A DNA stretch of 5,220 nucleotides from Clostridiales bacterium (GCA_021203425.1 JAJQBF010000186.1:1-5220); one strand, 5' to 3'. Shown: positions 1 through 5,220, numbered from the stretch's first letter. Translations and numbers: made by a program. The notes: generated by a model from the sequence alone, not told the origin.

Positions 1-45
1 ATGTTACAACACCCAGATTTTCCCGATAAAGTGAGTGTCTTTTCA

Positions 46-73
46 ATTATATCACATTTTTTTGTCTTTGCAA
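46..73 (-). promoter_or_regulatory. Candidate sigma-A promoter for a leftward gene outside the window
   Basis: On the minus strand a TTGCAA element (68-73) and an exact TATAAT (46-51) are separated by 16 bp. The -35 matches four of six consensus bases and the -10 is perfect. Transcription would begin near base 39 and run off the left edge. The spacer and the upstream flank are A/T rich. No gene start is visible within the remaining 40 bases, so the driven gene is unknown. A chance TATAAT in AT-rich DNA is possible. Confidence 0.5.
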
Positions 74-98
74 CATATTTTTTTACGGTTCTACACAA

Positions 99-112
99 AA
101 CTCAGCTGAGTT
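99..112. repeat. Perfect 14-bp palindrome
   Basis: The sequence AACTCAGCTGAGTT is its own reverse complement, with seven-base half-sites and no spacer. It lies 26 bp upstream of the -35 element of the candidate leftward promoter, which suits an activator or repressor site, but no regulator is encoded here. It is followed by no U-rich tract, so it is not a terminator. Confidence 0.45.
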
Positions 113-225
113 GGTTACAACGCAGTTTGGCGACCAAGTTTCGACCTTTCCGCTTGCTTTACCTTTTGCCGAACATCGTATAAAATCAGTTTTTTTGACA
201 TATGCAGGGCAGAAAACTTTTTTTC

Positions 226-285
226 GAAAATAAAAATCCCGAAGAGACTGTTTGATTTTATATTTAAAAACAGTTTTTTCGGGAT
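226..285 (-). terminator. Rho-independent terminator of the five-gene operon
   Basis: Two 18-base arms (236-253 and 268-285) form a long hairpin with a 14-base loop, followed on the minus strand by ATTTTTATTTT (complement of 226-236). It starts 23 bases after the stop codon of the last gene. Read on the minus strand the stem contains two A-C mismatches in its middle; read on the plus strand the same positions become G-U pairs and the stem is unbroken. The U-rich tail is present only on the minus-strand side, so it serves the operon. Confidence 0.88.
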
Positions 286-308
286 AAAATTGAAAATTAT
301 TTTATTGT

Positions 309-1259
309 TTAAAATGATGTTTCTCTGATTATTCTGTAGACAGTTGCCTTTTGATAAGTCATGTCATCGGCAATGGCATAAAACACGGTTCCGTCGACAG
401 GGGAGATTAATGTTTCAAGAGTGGAATGATCATAGGGGTCGTAAACATAGCCCATAATCTGTCCCTTTCTTACAATATCTCCGGGTTTGTTAAGCTTTTT
501 TATAAAGCCGGCATTCTGAATTTTTATTTTAGCCAGGTCGGAAGACTTAAGAAGTTCCGTCTTTTTCGGATTTTCAACACTGCCCTTACAGATACCGTTG
601 GCTTTGAGAAAATTAACAACGGCATCTACGGCTATATCTCCGCATTTTTCCGAAACCTTTTCAGTTTCTCCTATATACAGTGAAAAAGCTGTTGTTTCCC
701 AAATCTGCCAGTTATAGTTAAGGGTTGTTGTGTCATAGGGACGGCTGTTTCTTATGTAAACATAGGGCAGACCGAAACCCTCCGCTGTTTCGGGGTTTTC
801 ATAGCCTGTATGCATCATTCTGACGTGGGGCAGAAAGCTTGCGTTTTGATAAAAGCTTGTAAGCTGAATTCCGAAATTATAGCCCTTTACATATTCAAAA
901 ACACCGTAGGCTATTCTTTGGGTTGTTTCTCCTAAGTCATAACCGGGAAACATTCTGTTTATATCTGTGTTGTCAAGTGACCAAAATCTTTTATGCAGGT
1001 TAAAAGAGTAATTGTTTGCCGTAGGTATAACAACAATTTTCTTTCCCTTTTCGATTTGCCCTTCGCTTTCAAGTATTCTGAGAGTTTCTACAATTCTCGA
1101 TGTGCTGTAGAGCTGCTGAAACTTGTTTCCTCTTGTGGAGCCTAAAATTGCTAAGCTGTTTTCACATCCCGGGTCGTTATAGCTCCCGAATTCAAAGGTG
1201 GTAATTCTCATATTATCCCTATAGGGAGATTTAAGCTCAAATATTATGTTTCTTCGCAT
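309..1259 (-). CDS. M14-fold deacylase-like protein lacking the zinc ligands (probable pseudoenzyme)
   Basis: This 316-residue protein belongs to the succinylglutamate desuccinylase/aspartoacylase (AstE/AspA) fold and is a diverged paralogue of the preceding gene. The two align without gaps through the segment ending in DxNRxFPG (here D99, N101, R102, F104-G106). That keeps the Asn-Arg pair that binds the substrate carboxylate in M14 enzymes. The metal site is not kept: the HxxE of the partner falls on R43 and K46 (motif RGNK), the third ligand His falls on T134, and the catalytic Glu falls on Y195. Residues about 235-316 form a biotinyl/lipoyl-like beta-barrel with an SPVDG turn at 286-290. 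I chose the ATG at 1259 because a GGGAGG site lies 9 nt upstream and because the N-terminal strand around residues 7-25 aligns with the paralogue; the ATG at 1211 would cut it off. It overlaps the upstream gene by 16 nt. No signal peptide is visible. A regulatory or substrate-binding role is inferred; the fold assignment is fairly sure. Confidence 0.85.
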   Translation of the reverse strand: MRRNIIFELKSPYRDNMRITTFEFGSYNDPGCENSLAILGSTRGNKFQQLYSTSRIVETLRILESEGQIEKGKKIVVIPTANNYSFNLHKRFWSLDNTDINRMFPGYDLGETTQRIAYGVFEYVKGYNFGIQLTSFYQNASFLPHVRMMHTGYENPETAEGFGLPYVYIRNSRPYDTTTLNYNWQIWETTAFSLYIGETEKVSEKCGDIAVDAVVNFLKANGICKGSVENPKKTELLKSSDLAKIKIQNAGFIKKLNKPGDIVRKGQIMGYVYDPYDHSTLETLISPVDGTVFYAIADDMTYQKATVYRIIRETSF

Positions 1260-2221
1260 ATGTCTATACCTCCCAAAATTCTGCCCAGAAGCGAGCCGGA
1301 AAGACAAACGGGGTAGTCTCTTAAGGTGAAGACAAGTCCGTCAGCCGGGGCTTTTACAAACTCTTTGATTTCTCCGGTTAAAGGCTCGATAATTCTGCCT
1401 ATTTCGTCTCCCTCTTTTACATAATCGCTGTGTCTTGCGGAAGGAACGAAAATTCCCGATGCATTGGCATTAAGAAAGGAAACATAGCCGTCCGTAGAAA
1501 CCGTAGCGGTGTGTTTCGCTCCCTTAAAGACCTCTCCGTCCCAGATTTTCAGCTTTTTCATAGCGTTGAATACTCCGTCTGCCAGCTGCTCGCCGTATTC
1601 TTTGGTTATTCTCATTCCCACACCCAGCTCAACAACAACACAGGGGGTTCCTATTACGTTAAGAGAGTGGCAAAGAGTTGACTCCAAAACAGTAGATGCC
1701 TGATGAACCCAAATAAAATCTAAGTTAAGGGCAAGAGCCAAGGGCACAAGCTTTTCCGCATAGTCAACGGGAACTCTTGCCTGAGGCAGCTCCGTTAAAT
1801 AAATATTGCTTGCATGACAGTCTATAACAAGGTCGGAGCCGTCAAGGCTGTTTATAACGTCGCTTGCCACATATTCAACCATTGTGTTGTGACCCGTTCC
1901 CGGGAAGGTCCTGTTCATATCAAGGTTGAAATTGGGAATACCTCTTGTTACGGAGTCGATTCCCAAAGGGTTTACCGCCGGATAAATATCCACAATACCT
2001 TTAAGACATTCGGGATTTTCGCTTATCCTCCTGCCTACCTCATAACACATATACTGCCCCTCAAGCTCATCGCCGTGAATTCCCGTTACAACGGAAATTC
2101 TGGGCAGTCTTCTTATATCAAGCCCTGTAAGATTTTCGGGCATATATCTGCATCTTTTTATTTCAAGTTTCTCGTCAACAGGCAGTCTGTAAGATGAAAT
2201 AACCTCGGTTTTCTTAATCAT
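1244..2221 (-). CDS. Succinylglutamate desuccinylase/aspartoacylase family zinc hydrolase (M14-like)
   Basis: The product is a 325-residue cytosolic enzyme of the AstE/AspA family, which uses a single zinc to hydrolyse N-acyl amino acids or similar amides. With numbering from the ATG at 2221, the ligands are visible as H49 and E52 in GIHGDELEG and H136 in IDCHAS. The substrate-binding Asn-Arg pair is N103-R104 in NLDMNRTFPG, and the likely catalytic Glu is E198 in VVELGVG. Residues about 235-325 form a biotinyl/lipoyl-like barrel with an APADG turn at 291-295 but no modifiable Lys at the turn. An alternative ATG at 2227 adds two residues; I prefer 2221 because the AAAGGTGG site is 9 nt from it and only 3 nt from 2227. 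The start overlaps the transglutaminase gene by 8 nt. True N-succinylglutamate or N-acetylaspartate activity is unlikely to be its job, since no arginine-catabolism genes are nearby; the substrate is probably the product of the ligase trio. Confidence 0.9.
   Translation of the reverse strand: MIKKTEVISSYRLPVDEKLEIKRCRYMPENLTGLDIRRLPRISVVTGIHGDELEGQYMCYEVGRRISENPECLKGIVDIYPAVNPLGIDSVTRGIPNFNLDMNRTFPGTGHNTMVEYVASDVINSLDGSDLVIDCHASNIYLTELPQARVPVDYAEKLVPLALALNLDFIWVHQASTVLESTLCHSLNVIGTPCVVVELGVGMRITKEYGEQLADGVFNAMKKLKIWDGEVFKGAKHTATVSTDGYVSFLNANASGIFVPSARHSDYVKEGDEIGRIIEPLTGEIKEFVKAPADGLVFTLRDYPVCLSGSLLGRILGGIDICEET
1269..1274 (-). promoter_or_regulatory. Ribosome binding site GGGAGG for the last gene
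   Basis: GGGAGG on the minus strand, with a 9-nt spacer to the ATG at 1259, lies inside the 3' end of the upstream coding region. It decides the start of the last gene over the in-frame ATGs at 1307 and 1211. Confidence 0.75.
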
Positions 2222-2996
2222 CTTCATTTACCACCTTTATGGAGATCTCAAACTTCTGGTCAACAATTCCTTCGGCGCAGGTAAAAACACCTTTTTCGAT
2301 TTCACAGTCCTTGCTGTCACGTCCGTGAGATATTTTAATATAGCCGTAGTCTATTTTTTTGTCGTTTGTGGGGTCAACACCGTACCATGCGTTATCGGCA
2401 TAGTAATCAACCCAAGCATGGGTTTCCCCTTCGCCCTCCATAAGACCGGTTGCATACCTTGCGGCTATGCCCAGCTGTCTTAAAACGGCTATTGTAATGT
2501 GGGCATAGTCCTGACAGACACCCTTGCCTGAGCTGAAGGCTTCGGCAGCCGTTGTTTCAACGTTTGTGGAAAAAGGAACATAGCTCATTTTTTCATATAC
2601 CGCATGGGCAGCATTTAAGGCTGTTTCGTGAACGGTTTTCCCAATAGGTATTGTCTTTGCAAATTCCTTTATTTCGCCACTTGGCTTTGTCATTTGCGAT
2701 TCGAAAAGGAAAAGCCTTTCCAATGGAGCTACTTCCATATATGTTCCCAAAAGGGCTTTTCCGCAGACATTATATTCAAACTCCTTGTGAGGACATTTTA
2801 TAAAGCCAGCTCTTGTATAGTTTCCGAAGGAGTCTTCGGAAGAGGTAACCTTACAGCTTGGGGAAATTAAAACCTCTTCGTCAAAGATTCTCTGTGCGGA
2901 ATAATTCATGGGAACGCATTTTAATATAAAATTTTGGTTTTCTATAGCTTTGCTGAATATTATTTTATTCTTAAAAACAAAAGCGTAGGTTTTCAT
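2214..2996 (-). CDS. Transglutaminase-like cysteine protease/transferase
   Basis: This 260-residue protein has the bacterial transglutaminase-like architecture: an N-terminal beta domain (about residues 1-95, with the typical SFGNYTRAG segment at 56-64) and a transglutaminase core. The catalytic triad is visible as C161 in GKGVCQDYAH, H193 in THAWVDYY and D208 in YGVDPTND. The following SHGRDSKD at 223-230 matches the conserved HxxVAxGRDYxD region of the family. Members cleave or transfer amide bonds through a thioester. There is no signal peptide or membrane segment, so it acts in the cytoplasm. It begins 12 nt after the alpha-E stop codon, with an AAGG site overlapping that stop. The same neighbour relation exists in Mycobacterium tuberculosis (Rv2409c-Rv2411c, from memory). 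It is more likely a peptidase or amide transferase of the locus than a protein cross-linker; that is inference. Confidence 0.9.
   Translation of the reverse strand: MKTYAFVFKNKIIFSKAIENQNFILKCVPMNYSAQRIFDEEVLISPSCKVTSSEDSFGNYTRAGFIKCPHKEFEYNVCGKALLGTYMEVAPLERLFLFESQMTKPSGEIKEFAKTIPIGKTVHETALNAAHAVYEKMSYVPFSTNVETTAAEAFSSGKGVCQDYAHITIAVLRQLGIAARYATGLMEGEGETHAWVDYYADNAWYGVDPTNDKKIDYGYIKISHGRDSKDCEIEKGVFTCAEGIVDQKFEISIKVVNEDD
2231..2238 (-). promoter_or_regulatory. Ribosome binding site AAAGGTGG for the zinc hydrolase gene
   Basis: AAAGGTGG on the minus strand resembles AAGGAGG with one mismatch. It lies 9 nt from the ATG at 2221 and 3 nt from the ATG at 2227, which favours the former. It sits inside the last codons of the transglutaminase-like gene, so the two genes are probably coupled. 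Confidence 0.6.
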
Positions 2997-3008
2997 TGAT
3001 ACACCGCC

Positions 3009-3665
3009 TTATCTGAATAATTGTAAAATACATTGCTCTGTTTCGGAAAAGTCGGAGCCGTCTTTTTCAAGAAGAGCCTTTAAATCATCACAGCTGTGAT
3101 TCTTGTCAAGGCGCTTTATATAATTATAAAGTCTGTGCTTAGCCGATTTAATATATTCCTCTCCTTTTTCAAAACGGCAGAAAAGGTCAACCCTTTCCGT
3201 AAACTTGCCTGCTTTAATTGTACAGCGCACATCTTCATCTGTTATAAAGTCGTCGGCAGCGCCCCAGAAACTCATAACATAGTCAAGTATCTTCTGAAGA
3301 TCCATTATATTAACGTCCTTGTTAAATGATCTCAAAACAGAGTTGTAGGCAAGCTGAATATAAGCTACTGTTTCGGTATCTATTTGATCTCTTAATGTTA
3401 TTGCGTTGTCATAGGCAGGCATAAGAGAGTGGCTTATTGAAAATAAATTGTTTTCGTCGGATATTATTTTGTTGAAAAAGTCATATTTATCCTTAAATTT
3501 TTCTTCTATTCCCAATCTGCCGCAAAAATCCAAATATGCGGTTTCATCATCGTCAACCATTTTATCTGAATAGCTTATAATATAACTGCTTAATGTATAT
3601 GCCCTTTCGGTATACCTTCCCAGCCAAAAAAGGCTTGATGCTTTGCTTAACGATACATTATCCAT
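3009..3665 (-). CDS. Alpha-E domain protein (short form)
   Basis: The 218-residue product is mostly helical and carries the signature of the alpha-E family (formerly DUF403): the N-terminal FWLGRYTERA at residues 13-22 and a second, weaker GKFTERVDLF at 153-162. The segment ITLRDQIDTETV (89-100) matches the family's conserved R-x-x-I-S region. The biochemical role of alpha-E proteins is not established; they almost always travel with a circularly permuted ATP-grasp protein and a transglutaminase-like protein, which suggests a partner or scaffold role. Typical members are about 300 residues, so this one is short, yet both ends look intact. Its ATG lies inside the ligase gene and overlaps it by 19 nt; an AAGGA sits only 3 nt upstream, so coupling to ligase translation is likely. 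No signal peptide is seen. Confidence 0.87.
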   Translation of the reverse strand: MDNVSLSKASSLFWLGRYTERAYTLSSYIISYSDKMVDDDETAYLDFCGRLGIEEKFKDKYDFFNKIISDENNLFSISHSLMPAYDNAITLRDQIDTETVAYIQLAYNSVLRSFNKDVNIMDLQKILDYVMSFWGAADDFITDEDVRCTIKAGKFTERVDLFCRFEKGEEYIKSAKHRLYNYIKRLDKNHSCDDLKALLEKDGSDFSETEQCILQLFR

Positions 3666-4957
3666 GTGTCCTTAAAGCCTCCTCCCTGTGATGAATTTAC
3701 GACAAATGAATCGGGGTCTCTTGAAAAACGTGTAAGACCGCTCTTCCAAACAACGTGGGTCTTTCCGAAAACCACAAAGGCACGAAGATCCGCTTTGCGG
3801 TAGCCTACGCCGTCGCCTTCCTGAACCTCAAGGTCTAAGAAGTTTATGATTTCCTGGGATATAAAGCGTCTGGGTTCGGCTAAGATATGGTCCTTCAACT
3901 TTCCGAAATCGACCTTTGACAAGTCTCTTCCGAAAAGAACACCGTAGCCTCCTGCTTCGGAAACGTCTTTTATAACCAGCTTTTCAAGATTATCGATTAT
4001 GTACTTCATATCTTCCTTATAATAAGGAACATATGTGGGAGCGTTGTTAAGAATAGGTTCTTCTCCCAAATAATATCTTATCATACGAGGTACGAAATAG
4101 TAAATACCTTTATCGTCGGCAACACCGTTTCCGGGGGCATTTATTATAGCCACGTTGCCTTTTCTGTATGCCTCCATAAGATGGGGCACACCTATAACTG
4201 AATTTTGTATAAATACCATAGGGTCAAGATATTCGTCTGAAAGACGGCGGTAAACAGCGCCTACTCTTTGGGGTGTTCCGTTAAAGGTTTTATAATAGAG
4301 AACATCGTTTATAACCTCTAAATCTTCGGGGAAGGCAAGAACAGCTCCTGCCTTTTCGGCAAGATAAGAGTGTTCGAAAAAGGTCGAATTATATCTGCCG
4401 GGGGTTAAAACAACATTTATGCCGCCTAAATTGACTTCGTCCATCATATTTTTGAGAATATCGGCATAATCTCTGTTTTCATAAACCTTGTTGTTTTCAA
4501 AGGTTGACGGGCTCATTTTTCTTGTAATGTCTCTTGCTATAAGAGGGTAGCTTGCTCCCGAGGGAACCCTTAAGTTGTCCTCCAAAATATACCAGCCTTC
4601 CGGAGCCTCAACCAAGTCGATTCCCGAAATATGGTTATAAACACCCAAACTCGGTGTAATCCCTATACATTCGACCAAAAAGCCCGTAGCGTCATATACA
4701 AATTCTTCGGGCACTATGCCGTCTTTAATGATAGACCTCTTTGAGTAAATATCATTTAAGAACAAATTAAGAGCATAGGCCCTTTGCTTTAAGCCCTTTT
4801 CCAACACCTTGAATTTGTCATATTCTATAATTCTCGGTATTGCGTCAAAAGGGAAAAGCTGATCAATGAATTTTCCGTTTTTGTAAAGACAGAATTTTAC
4901 GCCGTAACGGTCAAGGCTTTCGTTTACTCTGCCAACCTGTTTCTTAAGATTTTCCAT
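3647..4957 (-). CDS. Circularly permuted ATP-grasp ligase (predicted amide/peptide ligase)
   Basis: This 436-residue protein belongs to the circularly permuted ATP-grasp family (formerly DUF404/DUF407, COG2308). Such proteins are predicted to activate a carboxylate with ATP and join it to an amine. Conserved blocks run through the whole length: HISGIDLVEAPEGWYILEDN (109-128) followed by LRVPSGASY (129-137); LTPGRYNSTFFEHSYLA (184-200); YRRLSDEYLDP (236-246); NAPGNGVADDKGIYYFVP (273-290); the nucleotide-binding stretch LVIKDVSEAGGYG (327-339, with K330); ADLRAFV (389-395); and NSSQGGGFKDTW (421-432) near the C terminus. The start at 4957 has GGGAG 8 nt upstream. An in-frame TTG at 5041 would add 28 residues, but they would be encoded by leader hairpin sequence and have no ribosome binding site. 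It is the first gene of the operon and overlaps the alpha-E gene by 19 nt. The substrates are unknown. It is cytosolic. Confidence 0.92.
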   Translation of the reverse strand: MENLKKQVGRVNESLDRYGVKFCLYKNGKFIDQLFPFDAIPRIIEYDKFKVLEKGLKQRAYALNLFLNDIYSKRSIIKDGIVPEEFVYDATGFLVECIGITPSLGVYNHISGIDLVEAPEGWYILEDNLRVPSGASYPLIARDITRKMSPSTFENNKVYENRDYADILKNMMDEVNLGGINVVLTPGRYNSTFFEHSYLAEKAGAVLAFPEDLEVINDVLYYKTFNGTPQRVGAVYRRLSDEYLDPMVFIQNSVIGVPHLMEAYRKGNVAIINAPGNGVADDKGIYYFVPRMIRYYLGEEPILNNAPTYVPYYKEDMKYIIDNLEKLVIKDVSEAGGYGVLFGRDLSKVDFGKLKDHILAEPRRFISQEIINFLDLEVQEGDGVGYRKADLRAFVVFGKTHVVWKSGLTRFSRDPDSFVVNSSQGGGFKDTWIMYR

Positions 4958-4965
4958 AGACTCAA

Positions 4966-4970
4966 CTCCC
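4966..4970 (-). promoter_or_regulatory. Ribosome binding site GGGAG for the ligase gene
   Basis: GGGAG on the minus strand lies 8 nt from the ATG at 4957 and directly follows the U-rich run of the second leader hairpin. It decides the start in favour of 4957, and its position beside a terminator-like hairpin makes it a possible point of control. Confidence 0.75.
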
Positions 4971-5009
4971 AAAAATAAAAAGGACGTACCACAATGAAGA
5001 GGGTACGCC
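4971..5009 (-). terminator. Leader hairpin 2 with U-rich tail (possible attenuator)
   Basis: On the minus strand GGCGTACC and GGTACGTCC form an 8-bp stem with one bulged base and an 11-base loop (plus-strand arms 4982-4990 and 5002-5009). It is followed by TTTTTATTTTT (complement of 4971-4981) and then immediately by the ribosome binding site. The layout is that of an intrinsic terminator inside the 5' leader. The stem is only moderately strong, so partial termination or a translation-blocking role is as likely as full termination. I do not recognise a riboswitch class. Confidence 0.5.
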
Positions 5010-5018
5010 GTTATATCC

Positions 5019-5068
5019 AAAATAAAGTTTAAAGCCGGCAAGAGTATAAACCCCTGTCGGCTTTAAAC
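5019..5068 (-). terminator. Leader hairpin 1 at the transcript 5' end
   Basis: Two 14-base arms (5027-5040 and 5055-5068) match at all but one position, where the two strands give G-U or A-C. They are separated by a 14-base loop. On the minus strand the stem is followed by TTTATTTT (complement of 5019-5026). The 5' arm begins about where transcription should start from the consensus promoter, so the structure would lie at the very start of the mRNA. It could be a promoter-proximal attenuator, a stabilising 5' stem, or an operator at DNA level overlapping the start site. Confidence 0.5.
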
Positions 5069-5070
5069 AC

Positions 5071-5099
5071 ATTATAAGCTAAAAAATTCAAACTGTCAA
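5071..5099 (-). promoter_or_regulatory. Consensus sigma-A promoter of the operon
   Basis: The minus strand carries an exact TTGACA (5094-5099), a 17-bp spacer and an exact TATAAT (5071-5076), the ideal housekeeping promoter. Transcription should begin near 5064-5068, about 110 nt upstream of the ligase start codon. The A/T-rich tracts directly upstream would act as an UP element. Such a strong promoter fits control after initiation, through the leader hairpins, or by a repressor. Confidence 0.9.
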
Positions 5100-5100
5100 T

Positions 5101-5141
5101 AACAAAAAAATTTTTTAATTCTTTTTAACAAAAAAATTTTT
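5101..5141. repeat. Two 15-bp direct repeats forming an A/T-tract upstream element
   Basis: AACAAAAAAATTTTT occurs at 5101-5115 and again at 5127-5141, spaced 26 bp apart, about two and a half helical turns. Read on the minus strand the copy next to the -35 element resembles an UP element (A-tract followed by T-tract). The repeat may simply reflect low-complexity AT DNA, but its place just behind a perfect promoter makes an enhancing or bending role likely. Confidence 0.5.
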
Positions 5142-5196
5142 GAGTTTCTTTTCAACTCTGACGAAAAAGCCACGAGCGGAGCGCCAAATAACGAGC

Positions 5197-5220
5197 AAAA
5201 AAAACCCGAAAGATATCGGG
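5197..5220 (-). terminator. Rho-independent terminator of an upstream minus-strand gene
   Basis: On the minus strand CCCGA and TCGGG (5216-5220 and 5205-5209) form a 5-bp GC-rich stem with a 6-base loop, followed by eight T residues (complement of 5197-5204). The stem touches the right edge and may be longer outside the window. It marks the end of a leftward gene that lies beyond base 5220 and separates it from the operon described here. Confidence 0.75.

Larger units (their letters stand above)
1..308. other. Gene-poor intergenic region left of the operon
   Basis: I see no convincing coding region here. The only open frame of note is a 60-codon plus-strand frame from base 1; it has no visible ribosome binding site in the window and its predicted product is Phe- and Leu-rich, as expected from translated T-rich DNA. 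The region contains the operon's terminator at its right side, a perfect palindrome near the middle and a candidate minus-strand promoter near the left edge. It is therefore best read as the spacer between the end of the five-gene operon and the start of another leftward gene beyond the edge. Confidence 0.6.

Noticed and set aside
1..183. Sixty-codon plus-strand open frame at the left edge
   Set aside because: It has no visible ribosome binding site, encodes a low-complexity Phe/Leu-rich peptide from T-rich DNA, and lies over a candidate minus-strand promoter.
1260..1307. Upstream ATG at 1307 for the last gene
   Set aside because: It would lengthen the overlap with the zinc hydrolase gene to 64 nt, and the added residues have no counterpart in the paralogue; the GGGAGG site points to 1259.
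1814..2197. 127-codon plus-strand open frame opposite the zinc hydrolase gene
   Set aside because: It lies wholly inside a gene with clear family motifs on the other strand, shows no family motif itself and is explained as a shadow frame.
309..2221. Arginine succinyltransferase pathway or aspartoacylase function for the M14 proteins
   Set aside because: The fold matches AstE/AspA, but no arginine-catabolism genes are present and the neighbours are the ligase trio, so the names astE or aspA would mislead.
4958..5041. N-terminal extension of the ATP-grasp ligase to a TTG at 5041
   Set aside because: The extra 28 codons cross both leader hairpins and begin with a rare start codon without a ribosome binding site, whereas the ATG at 4957 has GGGAG at 8 nt.
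4971..5068. Known riboswitch class in the leader
   Set aside because: I compared the leader mentally with the guanidine, glutamine, ZTP and preQ1 types and found no matching conserved core; only generic hairpins are supported.

Overview
The window looks like chromosomal DNA from a low-GC Gram-positive bacterium, probably a Clostridia-type Bacillota. The reasons are a base composition of roughly 40% GC by eye, purine-rich ribosome binding sites (GGGAG, GGGAGG, AAAGGTGG), an exact sigma-A consensus promoter, and short U-tailed terminators. No rRNA or signature gene fixes the lineage, so this assignment is an inference.

Almost all of the window is one leftward (minus-strand) operon of five genes, read from about 5068 down to about 230. 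In transcription order they are: a circularly permuted ATP-grasp ligase (4957-3647), a short alpha-E protein (3665-3009), a cytosolic transglutaminase-like cysteine protease or transferase (2996-2214), an M14-type succinylglutamate desuccinylase/aspartoacylase with intact zinc ligands (2221-1244), and a second protein of the same fold that has lost those ligands (1259-309). Neighbouring genes overlap by 8 to 19 nt or are 12 nt apart, so translational coupling is likely. A TTGACA-N17-TATAAT promoter with an A/T-rich upstream element drives the operon. Between promoter and first start codon lies a leader of about 110 nt with two hairpins, each followed by a U-rich run. A strong hairpin terminator closes the operon at 226-285.

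The right edge (5197-5220) holds the terminator of another minus-strand gene that lies outside the window. The left 200 bases hold no convincing gene, but they carry a candidate leftward promoter (46-73) and a perfect 14-bp palindrome.

The ATP-grasp / alpha-E / transglutaminase trio is a known conserved gene set of unsettled biochemistry, predicted from comparative genomics to make or process amide-linked, peptide-like compounds. Here it is fused operonically to a pair of M14 deacylase-like proteins, one apparently active and one apparently dead. My working inference is a cytoplasmic make-and-trim cycle: the ATP-grasp protein forms an amide or peptide bond with the alpha-E protein as helper, the transglutaminase-like enzyme cleaves or transfers amide bonds, and the M14 pair removes or senses an acyl or aminoacyl group. 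The substrate is unknown.
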